NCBI RefSeq assembly: GCF_001483135.1
Contig: NZ_LNAL01000007.1
Span: 310,001 to 374,000, forward strand
Reading direction: 5' to 3'
Source of the DNA: Solirubrum puertoriconensis
GTDB taxonomy: Bacteria; Bacteroidota; Bacteroidia; Cytophagales; Hymenobacteraceae
Length of the DNA stretch: 64,000 nucleotides
Position numbers and translations under genes: made by a program. Positions 42,881 through 53,408 of this stretch are shown here, in pieces; positions within the stretch are counted from its first letter, which is position 1; every line of letters begins with the position of its first letter. The notes under the pieces are model-generated. The model had not been told where the DNA came from. It ran no database searches and saw only the letters and a program-made list of their open reading frames with translations.

Positions 42881-45800
42881 ATGAAAAAACAACTACTGAT
42901 GGCCGCGCCGCTACTCGCCGTAGCGATTTCGGCCACGGCGCAGTCCCGACGCATTGAGGGTATCGTGCGCTCGGAAAAAGGTGAGGCGCTTCCTGGCGTT
43001 ACCGTAGTAGTAAAAGGCACCACCACCGGTGCCAGCACCGACCCCGATGGCAAGTTTAGCCTGAGCGTAGACGGGGAGAATGCCACCTTGCGCCTGAGCT
43101 ACATTGGCTTTGTGCCGCAGGATGTGGTAGTGGGCAATAAAGCAGCCTTGAACATCACACTCAAGGAAGATGCAAAGCTGCTCAACGACGTAGTGGTTAT
43201 CGGCTACCAGGAGGTGCAGCGCCGCGACGTAACCGGTTCGGTGTCGTCGGTAAGTGCCCAGCAGATTAAGGACATCCCGGTTAACTCTGCCGCCGAGGCC
43301 CTAACTGGGCGCCTGGCTGGTGTGCAGCTGACCTCGTCGGAGGGCACGCCCGGCAACCAGAACGTGCAAGTGCGCGTGCGCGGTGGCGGCTCGATTACCC
43401 AAGACAACTCGCCTCTGTATGTAGTCGACGGCATTCAAATCGAGAATGCGCTATCGGTTATTGCGCCGCAGGATATTGCCTCGGTTGACGTGCTGAAGGA
43501 CGCCTCGGCCACGGCCATTTACGGTGCCCGCGGTGCCAACGGCGTAATCATCATCACCACCAAAAAAGGCCTCGAAGGCAAAACGGTGGTGAGCTATAAC
43601 GGGTTTGTGGGCGTCCGCAAAATCTCGAAAACGCTCGACGTACTCAGCCCCGACGATTACCTCAACTACCAGTTCGAGCGTGCCAGCCTGATTGGTACTG
43701 CCTCGGGCGGCCTGAACACGTTCAAAGAACTGTTTGGCAGCCGCAACTTCAACAGCGACACCCTGCAGCGGGCCCGCCGCGCCCCGTTTGTTGACTGGCA
43801 GGACCAAGCCTTTGGCCGCAATGCCATGCAGCAAACCCACAACCTCTCGGTATCGGGTGGGGGCAAGGGTACCACCTACAACCTGAGCCTGACGCGCAAT
43901 AACGAAGAGGGCATTCAGCGCGGCTCCGATTACGTGCGGAACCTCGTGAACTTCCGCTTCGACACGAAAGCCACCGAGAAGCTAAGCCTAGGTCTGAACG
44001 TCCGCTTCAACGACCAGGAGGCCAACGGAGCAGGTACTTCGTCGTCGGGCTCCAACACCACCTCGCGCCTGCGCAACGCTGTGCAGTATATGCCGCTGAT
44101 GGTGCCGCGCGCTGATGGCACGGTAGCCGATGTATCGACGTTCGACCCGGATTTCTTCGATCAATCCTCGCTGGTAAACCCCATTGTTACCATCGATAAT
44201 GAGCAGCGCGAAGACAAGCGCCGCACCTTTAACATCGGCGGCAACGCTGCGCTGGTGCTGATGAAGGGCCTGACCTTCCGTACCACCGCCGGCCTCGACA
44301 TTACCAACTTCGGGGTAAGCACCTTCAACGGGCGCTACTCGCCCACGCTTCGCTCGCCTGCCGGTGGCTACGCCAACTTGCCGTTTGCTACCATTACCAC
44401 GGCTACCCAGCAAACGATCAACAACTCGAACGTGCTGGACTACAGCCGCAAGACGGACAAGCACTCGTTGGGCTTGTTGCTGGGCCACGAGGTGTACCTG
44501 CAAAACAACCGGCAGCAGTACATCCAAACCAACTTCCTGCCGCTCGACATCACGGCTGACCGGGCCTGGGCCAACATCAACCAAGGCGTACTGCCTCCGG
44601 GCCAATCGGCGCAGCCGGTATTGCCGCAAACCAGCATTCCGCAAAACTTCCGCTTGCTGTCGGGTTTCGGTCGCGTTACCTACTCCTACGACGATAAGTA
44701 CTTGTTTACGGGTACCTTCCGGGCCGATGGTTCGTCGAAGTTCCACCCCGATGATCGTCGCCGGTGGGGTTTCTTCCCCGGTGCTTCGGTGGCGTGGCGC
44801 ATTTCGCGCGAGGGGTTCTTCCAGGATGTATCGGCAGTTAACGACCTTAAGCTGCGCCTGAGCTACGGCGAAGCTGGCAACAACCGCATTCCGGACAACC
44901 TGTACTACGGCTTGTTCCAGGCCGGGGTAGCGCCATACTCGCTCAATAACACCATCGTGTTGGGTTCGGCGGCCACGCGTTTGGCCAACCCTTTCCTGCG
45001 CTGGGAGTCGACCACCACGCGCAACGTGGGTCTCGATCTGGCCCTGTTCCAGAACCGGGTGCAGTTCACGGCCGATGCCTACTACAACACCACCTCCGAC
45101 CTGCTGCTCGATAAGCCGGTGCCGGCCTTCACGGGCTACACCTCGCAGCAGCAAAACGTAGGCAAAACTTCGAACCGCGGTATCGAGCTGCAGCTGACGG
45201 GTACCGTGGTGCAGACGCCCGACTTCACCTGGACGGCCACGGCCAACGCCTCGATTAACCGTGGCAAAATCGAAAGCCTAGGTGGCGACCAGCAGGAGAT
45301 TCCAGCCATTACCTCGGGTTGGGCAGGCTCTACGGCTTCGCTGATTCCGGACTTTGTAGCTCGCGTGGGCCAGCCGGTAGGGCAGATGTATGGCTACGTA
45401 ACCGATGGCTACCTCACTGCCGACGACTTCGAGAGCTACACGCCCTCCACAACGCCTGGTGCCTTAGGTAGCTGGGTGCCCAAGCCGGGCTTGGTAAACA
45501 ACCTAGGCCTGATCGGCGAATCGGCTTTCCGCCCGGGCCTCATCAAGTTCAAGGACCTTAATAACGACGGTCGTATCGACGATGCCGACAAAACGGTTAT
45601 CGGCAACGCCAACCCCAAACTGGTGGGTGGTCTGAACCAGCAGTTCGCTTACAGAGGCTTTGACGCCAGCGTATTCCTGAACTTCGTGCTGGGCAACGAC
45701 GTGTACAACGCCAACAAGCTCGAGTTTACCTCGAACACGGCTAACACGGCTTACAGCAACGTGCTTGGCATTATGGAAGATCGGTACCGCACCATCGAAG

Positions 45801-46156
45801 CCGATGGTACGCCCATTACTTCCCTCGACCGTCTGCGCGAGGTAAACCAAAACGCCAATATCTGGACGCCCACCCGCAACTTCGTCTTTCACTCGTGGGC
45901 GGTAGAGAGCGGCTCGTTCCTGCGCGTGAACAACGTAACCCTAGGTTACACGCTGCCCAAGACGCTGACCAGCCGTGCCAAGCTGAGCAGCCTGCGCTTC
46001 TACGTGACGGCCAACAACCTGTACACCTTCACGAAATACTCCGGCTACGACCCCGAGGTGAACACCCGTCGCAGCTCGCCGCTGACGCCCGGCGTCGACT
46101 ACGCCGCTTACCCGCGCAGCCGTGCCTTCCTGCTTGGCGTGAACCTCTCCCTCTAA
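42881..46156 (+). CDS. SusC-like TonB-dependent transporter 2
   Basis: 1091 residues. Signal peptide (MKKQLLMAAPLLAVAISATA), carboxypeptidase-like domain (GIVRSEKGEALPGVTVVVKG), plug with DVVVIGYQEVQRRDVTGS and VLKDASATAIYGARGANGVI, then the barrel ending in GVNLSL. It forms the second outer-membrane uptake complex of the cluster with SusD2. Being downstream of kduD-kduI it is probably expressed with them. The two SusC proteins are clearly different in sequence, so they likely take different pectic oligosaccharides. Confidence 0.95.
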   Translation: MKKQLLMAAPLLAVAISATAQSRRIEGIVRSEKGEALPGVTVVVKGTTTGASTDPDGKFSLSVDGENATLRLSYIGFVPQDVVVGNKAALNITLKEDAKLLNDVVVIGYQEVQRRDVTGSVSSVSAQQIKDIPVNSAAEALTGRLAGVQLTSSEGTPGNQNVQVRVRGGGSITQDNSPLYVVDGIQIENALSVIAPQDIASVDVLKDASATAIYGARGANGVIIITTKKGLEGKTVVSYNGFVGVRKISKTLDVLSPDDYLNYQFERASLIGTASGGLNTFKELFGSRNFNSDTLQRARRAPFVDWQDQAFGRNAMQQTHNLSVSGGGKGTTYNLSLTRNNEEGIQRGSDYVRNLVNFRFDTKATEKLSLGLNVRFNDQEANGAGTSSSGSNTTSRLRNAVQYMPLMVPRADGTVADVSTFDPDFFDQSSLVNPIVTIDNEQREDKRRTFNIGGNAALVLMKGLTFRTTAGLDITNFGVSTFNGRYSPTLRSPAGGYANLPFATITTATQQTINNSNVLDYSRKTDKHSLGLLLGHEVYLQNNRQQYIQTNFLPLDITADRAWANINQGVLPPGQSAQPVLPQTSIPQNFRLLSGFGRVTYSYDDKYLFTGTFRADGSSKFHPDDRRRWGFFPGASVAWRISREGFFQDVSAVNDLKLRLSYGEAGNNRIPDNLYYGLFQAGVAPYSLNNTIVLGSAATRLANPFLRWESTTTRNVGLDLALFQNRVQFTADAYYNTTSDLLLDKPVPAFTGYTSQQQNVGKTSNRGIELQLTGTVVQTPDFTWTATANASINRGKIESLGGDQQEIPAITSGWAGSTASLIPDFVARVGQPVGQMYGYVTDGYLTADDFESYTPSTTPGALGSWVPKPGLVNNLGLIGESAFRPGLIKFKDLNNDGRIDDADKTVIGNANPKLVGGLNQQFAYRGFDASVFLNFVLGNDVYNANKLEFTSNTANTAYSNVLGIMEDRYRTIEADGTPITSLDRLREVNQNANIWTPTRNFVFHSWAVESGSFLRVNNVTLGYTLPKTLTSRAKLSSLRFYVTANNLYTFTKYSGYDPEVNTRRSSPLTPGVDYAAYPRSRAFLLGVNLSL

Positions 46157-46184
46157 TTCCCACCCGAACTTTCCCGTCCTGCAT

Positions 46185-48059
46185 ATGAAATCGTTCAGCT
46201 TCTTTCGCGTTGCGCTAACTGCCGCAACCGTAGTAGGCTCAGCCGGTGCACTTACGTCGTGCAAAGACTTTCTCGACGTTGAGCCTATTGCCCTGAACAC
46301 GACGGAGTACACCTTCAGCACCGTCGACGGAGCCACGGCCGCCGTAATTGGCGCCTACGACCCGCTTTCGGGCGACAACGGCTACGGTACGCGGGTGAGC
46401 ATGTACTACCCCTACGACTCCGACGAGATGATCGGCTCGGCAGGGGCTCCCGATGGCGGCCGCCGCAGCATCGCACGCTACTCGTCGTTGGCTACGAATT
46501 CGGAAATCAACAACCCCTGGAACCAACTGTACCAAGGAGTTGAGCGCGCCAACATCTGCATTCAGCAGATTCCGCAAGCAACGATTTATACCAGCGGCAC
46601 CCCGGCCGAGCAGGCTGCCATGCGTCGCCTGCACGGTGAGGCCCTCACGCTGCGTGCACAATACCTGTTTGAGCTGGTGCGCAACTGGGGCGACATTCCG
46701 GTGCAGTTTACTCCCTCCGTTGCGGGGCAGGATTTCAACCTGCCAAACTCCGACCGCAACGCCACGCTCAAGCGCCTCATCGATGACCTGAACACTGCTG
46801 TTGAGCTGGTGCCGTGGCGCTCAGAAGCAGGTGCTGCCAATGAGCGCATCACCAAGGGTGCCGTGAAGGCGCTGCGGGCCCGCATCGCCTTGTTCCGCGG
46901 TGGCTACCATCCTAGCTCAAGCACCGGTACGTTCGAGCGTGCATCCGACTACCAGGAGTACTACCGCATTGCTCGTCAGGAGTGTGCCGATTTGATGGCC
47001 CGCCGCTCCGAACACGACCTCAATTCGAGCTTCCTGGAGGTATTCAAGAGCATGAACGAGAAGCGCCCCGAGGCCAAAAACGAAATCATCTTCCAAGTGG
47101 GGATGTCGACGGCAACGGGTAACTCCGGCAGCAAGCTGGGCTATTACAACGGCCCGCGTCTGCGCAACACCAACGGTACTTACGGCTCTACACAGGGCGC
47201 CGTAACCATTGCGCCGCCATATTTCTACGCCTTTGACTCGACCGATACGCGCCGCGACGTGACCATTACCACGTACGAAATTGGGGCGAACAGCAACTTC
47301 CAGTCGGGTGTTGCCCTGAACAACATCACCGATGGCAAGTGGCGCCGCGACTGGCACATTCCGCCGGTAACCGGCTCGGTTAACTACCTGGATTACAACT
47401 GGCCCATCATTCGCTTCGCCGATGTGCTGCTGATGTTTGCCGAAGCCGAGAACGAGCTGAACGGCCCAACGCAAGCGGCTCAGGATGCCCTGCTCGAAGT
47501 ACGCGCCCGTGCCTTTCGGGGCAACCGCGCCACCGCGCTGACGACGCTTAACCAAGCGGGCTACAACCTAACCAGCAAGACGAGCTTCTTCAACGCACTT
47601 ACCCAAGAGCGCTACCTGGAGTTTGGTGGCGAAGGCATCCGTAAGTATGACTTGCTGCGCTGGAACCTGTTTGCTACCAAAATCGAAGAGGTAAAGGTCA
47701 ACATCGAAAAGATGGCCAAAGGCGAGGCTCCTTACCAGAACGTGCCGCTTTATCAGTACTACCGCACGCCCTCGGCCAGCCCCGTGCAGTGGACGCGTTC
47801 GTTCTACCGCCCTTCGCCCAGCAACAATGCTGCTCCCTCCGGTACTACCCGCGTAAACTGGCGCCAAGCCATTACTGCCGAATACGTGGCCAACACGCGC
47901 CCCGCCGGTACCACTTACCGCCTTGGTACCACCAACGCCACCAGCACCGCTACTGGCCTAGCTGCCGAGTACGTGCCCAACCGTGGCAAGGAGCTGCTGC
48001 CCATTCCACAGGCTACGCTTTCGGCCGATCCGGCTCTCAAGCAAAACTTCGGCTACTAG
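46185..48059 (+). CDS. SusD/RagB-like surface glycan-binding lipoprotein 2
   Basis: 624 residues. The lipobox GALTSC puts the lipidated Cys near residue 26. The RagB/SusD body includes RLHGEALTLRAQYLFELVRNWGDIP and the C-terminal ALTQERYLEFGGEGIRKYDLLRW motif. Partner of SusC2, 28 bp downstream of it. Confidence 0.94.
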   Translation: MKSFSFFRVALTAATVVGSAGALTSCKDFLDVEPIALNTTEYTFSTVDGATAAVIGAYDPLSGDNGYGTRVSMYYPYDSDEMIGSAGAPDGGRRSIARYSSLATNSEINNPWNQLYQGVERANICIQQIPQATIYTSGTPAEQAAMRRLHGEALTLRAQYLFELVRNWGDIPVQFTPSVAGQDFNLPNSDRNATLKRLIDDLNTAVELVPWRSEAGAANERITKGAVKALRARIALFRGGYHPSSSTGTFERASDYQEYYRIARQECADLMARRSEHDLNSSFLEVFKSMNEKRPEAKNEIIFQVGMSTATGNSGSKLGYYNGPRLRNTNGTYGSTQGAVTIAPPYFYAFDSTDTRRDVTITTYEIGANSNFQSGVALNNITDGKWRRDWHIPPVTGSVNYLDYNWPIIRFADVLLMFAEAENELNGPTQAAQDALLEVRARAFRGNRATALTTLNQAGYNLTSKTSFFNALTQERYLEFGGEGIRKYDLLRWNLFATKIEEVKVNIEKMAKGEAPYQNVPLYQYYRTPSASPVQWTRSFYRPSPSNNAAPSGTTRVNWRQAITAEYVANTRPAGTTYRLGTTNATSTATGLAAEYVPNRGKELLPIPQATLSADPALKQNFGY

Positions 48060-48144
48060 GTATTTAGGCCCCGGCTATTCGTGGCTGGGGCCTTACCCAG
48101 GCTACCATAAACATTACCCAACTGCCTAACACAGGCACTCCGAA

Positions 48145-50205
48145 ATGAGCGGCTCGATGACATTTATGCTGCGACTACTGATCCTGGTTTTGGGATTGGC
48201 AGGGGGCATTATCTGCCGGGCAGTTGCCCGGCAGATAACGGTAGCCGCCGATGGTTCGGGCATGTTCCGAACTGTGCAGGAGGCTATCAACAGCCTGCCT
48301 GCGCATGCCTCCAAGCAGCGTGTAATCTTCATCAAAAATGGCACCTACCGCGAGCAGGTGTTTATCGATGGCAAGGACCACATTACGCTGAAAGGCGAAA
48401 GCGAAAAAGGCAGCATCATCAGCTTTGCCCTGGCCCGCGATGCTTACCGCTGCGGTGGCAACGCCGACGACTGGGGCGTGGCTACGCTGAACATGCGCAA
48501 CTCTCCCGACGTCACGCTCGAAAACCTGACCATCGTAAACAGCTACGGGTTTGATGCCGCCGGCGACGTAACTATTGATTGCCCCGTGGAGCCCTCGGGC
48601 AAAAAGGTGGTAAGCAAAACCGGACATCAAATGGCGCTGCGAACCTTTGCGGGCACCACGCGCCTGATTGTGCGGCATTGCACTTTCCGGGCCCTAGGTG
48701 GCGATACGGTTAGCCCCTGGGACACCGAAGGGGGCATGTATTATTTCAAGGACTGCACCCTGGAAGGTGGCGTCGATTTTTACTGCCCGCGTGGGTGGGC
48801 CTACGCCGAAAACGTGCGCTTTATCTGCCACAACATGTCGGCCGCTATTTGGCACGACGGCTCGGGCAACCGGGACTCCAAAACAGTATTGAAGAACTGC
48901 ACCTTCGAAGGCGACAACGGTTTTAAACTGGGGCGCTACCACCGCGAATCGCAGTTCTATTTAATCGGCTGCAGGTTCCCGCAGAACATGGCCGATGCCG
49001 ACATCTACCACGCTACTTCGGGGCCGGGCACGCCCTCGTGGGGCCGGCGCGTGTATTACAGCGACTGCCACCGCGAAGGCGGCGACTTTGCCTGGATGAA
49101 GGACAACCTGGCCACTGCCCTAGGTGCTCCTACGGCCAAGCAGATTACGGCAGCCTGGGCATTTGATAACCGCTGGAACCCGGAGGGCAAAAAGAAAGAC
49201 GTAGCAAAAGCCGCTGCCCCCGCCGCTACCGATACCACTGCCGAGCGCATGCTGATTTATCAGCGCACGATTGGGGGCTGGCCCAAGGCAATCAGCGAGG
49301 TAAAAGTTGATTACAAGAAGGCCCTGACGGAGGCCGAAAAAGCCGCTGTTGCAGCCGGTGCTGCACGCAACGATGCCACCATCGATAACAACGCCACCAC
49401 CCGCGAAATCCGCTACTTAGTTGAGGCCTTTAAACGCACCAACAACGCGGTGTACCGCAAAGCAGCCGAGCGCGGTATTCGCTTTTTGCTGCAGATGCAG
49501 CACAAGAGCGGCGGCTTTCCGCAGTACTACCCCGATAGCAGTTCGTACCGCGGCCAGATTACCTACAACGACGACGCCATGGTGCGCGCCCTGTGGGTAC
49601 TGAAAGACGTAGCCGATCAGAAGGGCGACTTTGCTTTGGTTGATCCTACGTTGGTTGGGCCAGCTAAGCAGGCGGTGCAGCGCGGCATCAGCTGCATCCT
49701 ACGCACGCAGTACGTGCAAAACGGCAAGCTCACGGCGTGGTGCGCCCAGCACGACCGTCGCACCTTGCTGCCCACCAAAGCCCGCGCATTCGAGCTACCC
49801 TCGCTGAGTGGGATGGAAACGGTGGGCATACTGGAATTCTTGATGGCAGTGGACCAACCCACGTCCGAAATCAAGCTAGCCATTAAAGCTGGTGTGGCTT
49901 GGCTGAACGAAGTGAAGATGCCGGGCCTCACGGTGAAGCTGATTGAAGACCCCAAGCAGCCCAGCGGCCGCGACCGGGTTATCGTGCCCGAGGCAGGTGC
50001 TAACGTGTGGGCCCGCTTCTACGACCTAGAAACCAACAAACCATTCTACGTGGGCCGCGCAGGGGAGAAGAAGCCTAACCTGGCCGACATCGAAAACGAG
50101 CGCCGCGCCGGCTACGCTTATGCCGGCACCTGGCCCGAAAAACTTCTGACAAAAGCTTATCCCAAGTGGCAGCACAAGTGGGAGAACGGAAAGAGCGGAT
50201 TATAA
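48145..50205 (+). CDS. Pectinesterase (CE8-like) fused to pectate lyase (PL10)
   Basis: 686 residues with an N-terminal signal segment (LRLLILVLGLAGGIIC, possibly lipidated). Residues about 28-330 are a CE8-type beta-helix: VAADGSGMFRTVQEAI, LRTFAGTTRLIVRHCTF, then GGDTVSPWD and EGGVDFYCP. These carry the two Asp residues in modified surroundings compared with classical QDTLY and VDFIFG, and the Arg-Trp pair reads as LGRYHRE. Residues about 345-686 are a PL10 pectate lyase (TIGGWPKAI, DNNATTREIRYL, WCAQHD). The combined enzyme would demethylate and then cleave homogalacturonan. It ends 10 bp before uxaB. Confidence 0.88.
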   Translation: MSGSMTFMLRLLILVLGLAGGIICRAVARQITVAADGSGMFRTVQEAINSLPAHASKQRVIFIKNGTYREQVFIDGKDHITLKGESEKGSIISFALARDAYRCGGNADDWGVATLNMRNSPDVTLENLTIVNSYGFDAAGDVTIDCPVEPSGKKVVSKTGHQMALRTFAGTTRLIVRHCTFRALGGDTVSPWDTEGGMYYFKDCTLEGGVDFYCPRGWAYAENVRFICHNMSAAIWHDGSGNRDSKTVLKNCTFEGDNGFKLGRYHRESQFYLIGCRFPQNMADADIYHATSGPGTPSWGRRVYYSDCHREGGDFAWMKDNLATALGAPTAKQITAAWAFDNRWNPEGKKKDVAKAAAPAATDTTAERMLIYQRTIGGWPKAISEVKVDYKKALTEAEKAAVAAGAARNDATIDNNATTREIRYLVEAFKRTNNAVYRKAAERGIRFLLQMQHKSGGFPQYYPDSSSYRGQITYNDDAMVRALWVLKDVADQKGDFALVDPTLVGPAKQAVQRGISCILRTQYVQNGKLTAWCAQHDRRTLLPTKARAFELPSLSGMETVGILEFLMAVDQPTSEIKLAIKAGVAWLNEVKMPGLTVKLIEDPKQPSGRDRVIVPEAGANVWARFYDLETNKPFYVGRAGEKKPNLADIENERRAGYAYAGTWPEKLLTKAYPKWQHKWENGKSGL

Positions 50206-50215
50206 GCACATCATC

Positions 50216-51745
50216 ATGACCTACTTGTCGCGCAACATTGTGTTAGCTGAAGCCGCCACCGCGGCCGTTGCGTTGCCCAACGCAGCGCAGTTCGAGCTAC
50301 CCGAAAAGGTTTTGCAGTTTGGTACCGGCGTGCTGCTGCGCGGCTTGCCCGATTACTTCATTAACAAAGCCAACCAGCAAGGCATTTTCAATGGCCGCAT
50401 CGTGGTAGTGAAATCTACCGACGGTGGCGACATCAATGCCTTTTCCCGCCAGGATGGCCTCTACACCCTGTGCATCCGTGGTATCGAGGATAGCGAGCAG
50501 GTAGAGGAGAATGTGGTATGCTCGGCCATCAGCCGCGTGCTGTCGGCCAAAAGCCAGTGGGCCGAGGTGCTGAAATTTGCTGCCAGCCCCGATCTGCAGG
50601 TAGTGATTTCGAACACTACCGAAGTCGGTATTCAGCTGCTACAGGAAGATATTCACCAAACCCCGCCGCAGTCGTTTCCGGGTAAGCTACTGGCCGTACT
50701 TTATGCCCGTTACCAAGCGTTTGGCGGCGACAAGAGCAAAGGCTTGGTGATTGTGCCCACCGAGCTGATTCCGGACAACGGCAGTAAGCTCGAAGCCATT
50801 TTGCTTGAGCTGGCACACCGCAACGGGCTGGAAACGGAGTTTCTGGATTGGCTTGAAACCGCCAATCACTGCTGCAACTCACTCGTCGACCGCATCGTGC
50901 CCGGTCGCCCCGATGTAGGTTCGTACAACGCCTTGAGCGAGCAGCTCGGCTACGACGACGACCTGCTGACGATGTCGGAAGTGTACCGGCTGTGGGCTAT
51001 TGAGGGCGACGAGCACGTGCGCTCGGTACTCTCGTTTGGGCAAGTTGATAAAGGCGTCATTATTCAGCCCGACATCAACGAGTTTCGGGAAATGAAGCTG
51101 CGCCTGCTCAATGGTACGCACACCCTGAGCTGCGGCCTAGCGCACCTGAGCGGTTTTGAAACAGTGCGTGGCGCAATGGACGACGAGGTGTTTGGCTCCT
51201 TCATTGGGCACCTGATGCTGGGCAATCTGCTGCCTGGTATTCCGTACCCCGTAAGCGAAGCCAAAGCCCGCGACTTTGGCCGGCAGGTGCTGGATCGATT
51301 TCGCAACCCCTTTATTGAGCACCGGTGGCTGGCCATAACGCTAAATTACACGGCCAAAATGCAGATGCGCAACGTGCCCACGCTGCTGCATTACTACCAG
51401 CAGCGCCGCGGCGTGCCGCAGAGCATTGCCCTAGGTTTTGCCGCTTACCTGCTGTTCATGCGCGGTACGCACGAGCAGAATGGAACGTGGTACGGCGAAC
51501 TAGGAGGGGAGCAGTACCCCATTCAGGATGAGAAGGCGGGCTACTTCGCCGAGCTCTGGCAAAAGCTAAGCCCGGCAGTCCTCGTCACCACGGTGCTGCA
51601 AAACCAGGCACTATGGGGCCACGACCTAGGCCAGCTGCCCGGGTTTGCCAACCAAGTAACCGAGTACCTGCAGCAGATGCTCGACCACGGCGCATACGCT
51701 GCGGTAACTACGCTGCTCAACAACCAGGTGCTAGTAGAGAAATGA
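50216..51745 (+). CDS. uxaB: Tagaturonate reductase (altronate oxidoreductase)
   Basis: 509 residues of the mannitol dehydrogenase family. The N-terminal Rossmann region has LQFGTGVLLRGLPDYFI and SNTTEVGI, and the C-terminal domain has LRLLNGTHTLSCGLAHL with the catalytic-region Asn/His. It reduces tagaturonate to altronate with NADH. The gene overlaps uxaA by 4 bp (ATGA), so the two are translationally coupled. Confidence 0.93.
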   Translation: MTYLSRNIVLAEAATAAVALPNAAQFELPEKVLQFGTGVLLRGLPDYFINKANQQGIFNGRIVVVKSTDGGDINAFSRQDGLYTLCIRGIEDSEQVEENVVCSAISRVLSAKSQWAEVLKFAASPDLQVVISNTTEVGIQLLQEDIHQTPPQSFPGKLLAVLYARYQAFGGDKSKGLVIVPTELIPDNGSKLEAILLELAHRNGLETEFLDWLETANHCCNSLVDRIVPGRPDVGSYNALSEQLGYDDDLLTMSEVYRLWAIEGDEHVRSVLSFGQVDKGVIIQPDINEFREMKLRLLNGTHTLSCGLAHLSGFETVRGAMDDEVFGSFIGHLMLGNLLPGIPYPVSEAKARDFGRQVLDRFRNPFIEHRWLAITLNYTAKMQMRNVPTLLHYYQQRRGVPQSIALGFAAYLLFMRGTHEQNGTWYGELGGEQYPIQDEKAGYFAELWQKLSPAVLVTTVLQNQALWGHDLGQLPGFANQVTEYLQQMLDHGAYAAVTTLLNNQVLVEK

Positions 51746-53394
51746 GACACCAAGTAGCCAAAATACACCCTGCCGACAACGTGCTGGTTGCCCTGCAGGA
51801 CCTTCCGGCTGGAACTCCCATTCAGTGGGACGGAGCCACCATCACTACCGCCGCGGCTATTCCGGCCAAGCACAAACTGGCGCTGCAGGCTTTCGAGCCC
51901 GGCGACTCCGTAACGATGTACGGCGTGTTGGTGGGCAAGGTACGTCAGAGCATCCCCCTAGGTGGTTTGCTCACTACGGCCAACATTCAGCACGCCACCA
52001 ACAACTTCGACCAAAACGGCTCGCACCGGGCCGAGTGGCCGAAGCCCGACGTATCGCAGTGGCAGGAGCGCACCTTTATGGGTTACCACCGCGCCGACGG
52101 GCGCGTGGGTACATCCAATTACTGGTTGGTTATTCCGCTGGTATTCTGCGAGAACCGCAACATACAGGTGCTGGAAGAAGCCTTGGTAAACGACTTAGGC
52201 TACGCTCGCAAGAAGTCCTACCAGCCGCAAACGCAGGAGCTGATTGCCCTGATGCAAGCGGGCAAGTCGGTAGAAGAAATCCTGCAGGCCGACCTGCAAT
52301 CGGCCATTGAAGCGCACCAAAAACCCAAGCTTTTCCCGAACGTGGATGGCGTACGTTTCCTGAGCCACGAAGGTGGCTGCGGCGGTATCCGGCAGGATGC
52401 CCAAACGCTGTGCGGCTTGCTGGCTGGCTACATCACGCACCCGAACGTAGCCGGAGCAACGGTGCTCAGCTTAGGATGCCAGAACGCGCAGGTGAGCATG
52501 CTGCAAGAGGAAATCCAGAAGCGCAGCCCCAACTTCGACAAGCCGCTCTTCATCCTGGAGCAGCAGAAAATGGGCACCGAGGAAAACCTCGTAAGCACCG
52601 CGCTGCGCCAAACTTTTGTGGGCCTGATGCAAGCCAACACAGCGCAGCGCCAGCCGGCTCCGCTCAGCAAGCTCGTAATTGGCTTAGAGTGCGGCGGCTC
52701 CGATGGTTTCTCGGGTATTTCTGCCAACCCGGCTGTAGGCCACGTGTCCGACCTAGTGGTTGGCCTAGGCGGCACAGTTATCCTGTCGGAATTTCCGGAG
52801 CTGTGCGGCGTGGAGCAAGAGCTGTGCGACCGGAGCGTGGATGCAGCCACGGCCCAGCGTTTTACCGAACTGATGAAAGCTTATGGCGACAGCGCCAAGG
52901 CGGTCGGTTCAGGCTTCGATATGAATCCTTCGCCAGGCAACATCCGCGACGGCCTCATTACCGATGCCATGAAATCGGCTGGGGCGGCGCGCAAGGGCGG
53001 CTCGTCGCCGGTAGTGGCAGTGCTCGACTACCCCGAGCTGGTGACCAAGCCGGGCCTGAACCTGTTGTGCACCCCCGGCAACGACGTGGAATCGACCACG
53101 GCCGAGGTGGGCTCGGGTGCTTCGGTGGTGCTGTTTACCACTGGCTTAGGCACGCCCACCGGCAACCCCATTGCGCCCGTGGTCAAGATCAGCAGCAACA
53201 CGGCGTTGGCCAAGCGCATGCCCGATATCATCGACGTGAACACGGGTACGGTAATCGACGGCGAAGAGACTATCGAGCAGGCCGGCGAGCGAATTCTGGA
53301 CTATGTGATTCGCGTAGCCAGCGGCGAAGAAGTAGCCGCTGTACGCCACGGTCAAACCGATTTTATTCCCTGGAAACGGGGCGTTTCGCTGTAA
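51742..53394 (+). CDS. uxaA: Altronate dehydratase
   Basis: 550 residues from ATG 51742, overlapping the uxaB stop. The N-terminal SAF-like domain (about 1-90) and main UxaA domain (HEGGCGGIRQD, GLECGGSDGFSGISANPAVG, with conserved Cys residues for the iron centre) are both present. The product is KDG from altronate. The length is somewhat above the about 495 residues of E. coli UxaA. Confidence 0.94.
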   Translation: MRHQVAKIHPADNVLVALQDLPAGTPIQWDGATITTAAAIPAKHKLALQAFEPGDSVTMYGVLVGKVRQSIPLGGLLTTANIQHATNNFDQNGSHRAEWPKPDVSQWQERTFMGYHRADGRVGTSNYWLVIPLVFCENRNIQVLEEALVNDLGYARKKSYQPQTQELIALMQAGKSVEEILQADLQSAIEAHQKPKLFPNVDGVRFLSHEGGCGGIRQDAQTLCGLLAGYITHPNVAGATVLSLGCQNAQVSMLQEEIQKRSPNFDKPLFILEQQKMGTEENLVSTALRQTFVGLMQANTAQRQPAPLSKLVIGLECGGSDGFSGISANPAVGHVSDLVVGLGGTVILSEFPELCGVEQELCDRSVDAATAQRFTELMKAYGDSAKAVGSGFDMNPSPGNIRDGLITDAMKSAGAARKGGSSPVVAVLDYPELVTKPGLNLLCTPGNDVESTTAEVGSGASVVLFTTGLGTPTGNPIAPVVKISSNTALAKRMPDIIDVNTGTVIDGEETIEQAGERILDYVIRVASGEEVAAVRHGQTDFIPWKRGVSL

Positions 53395-53408
53395 ACCGAT
53401 TCATCAGC

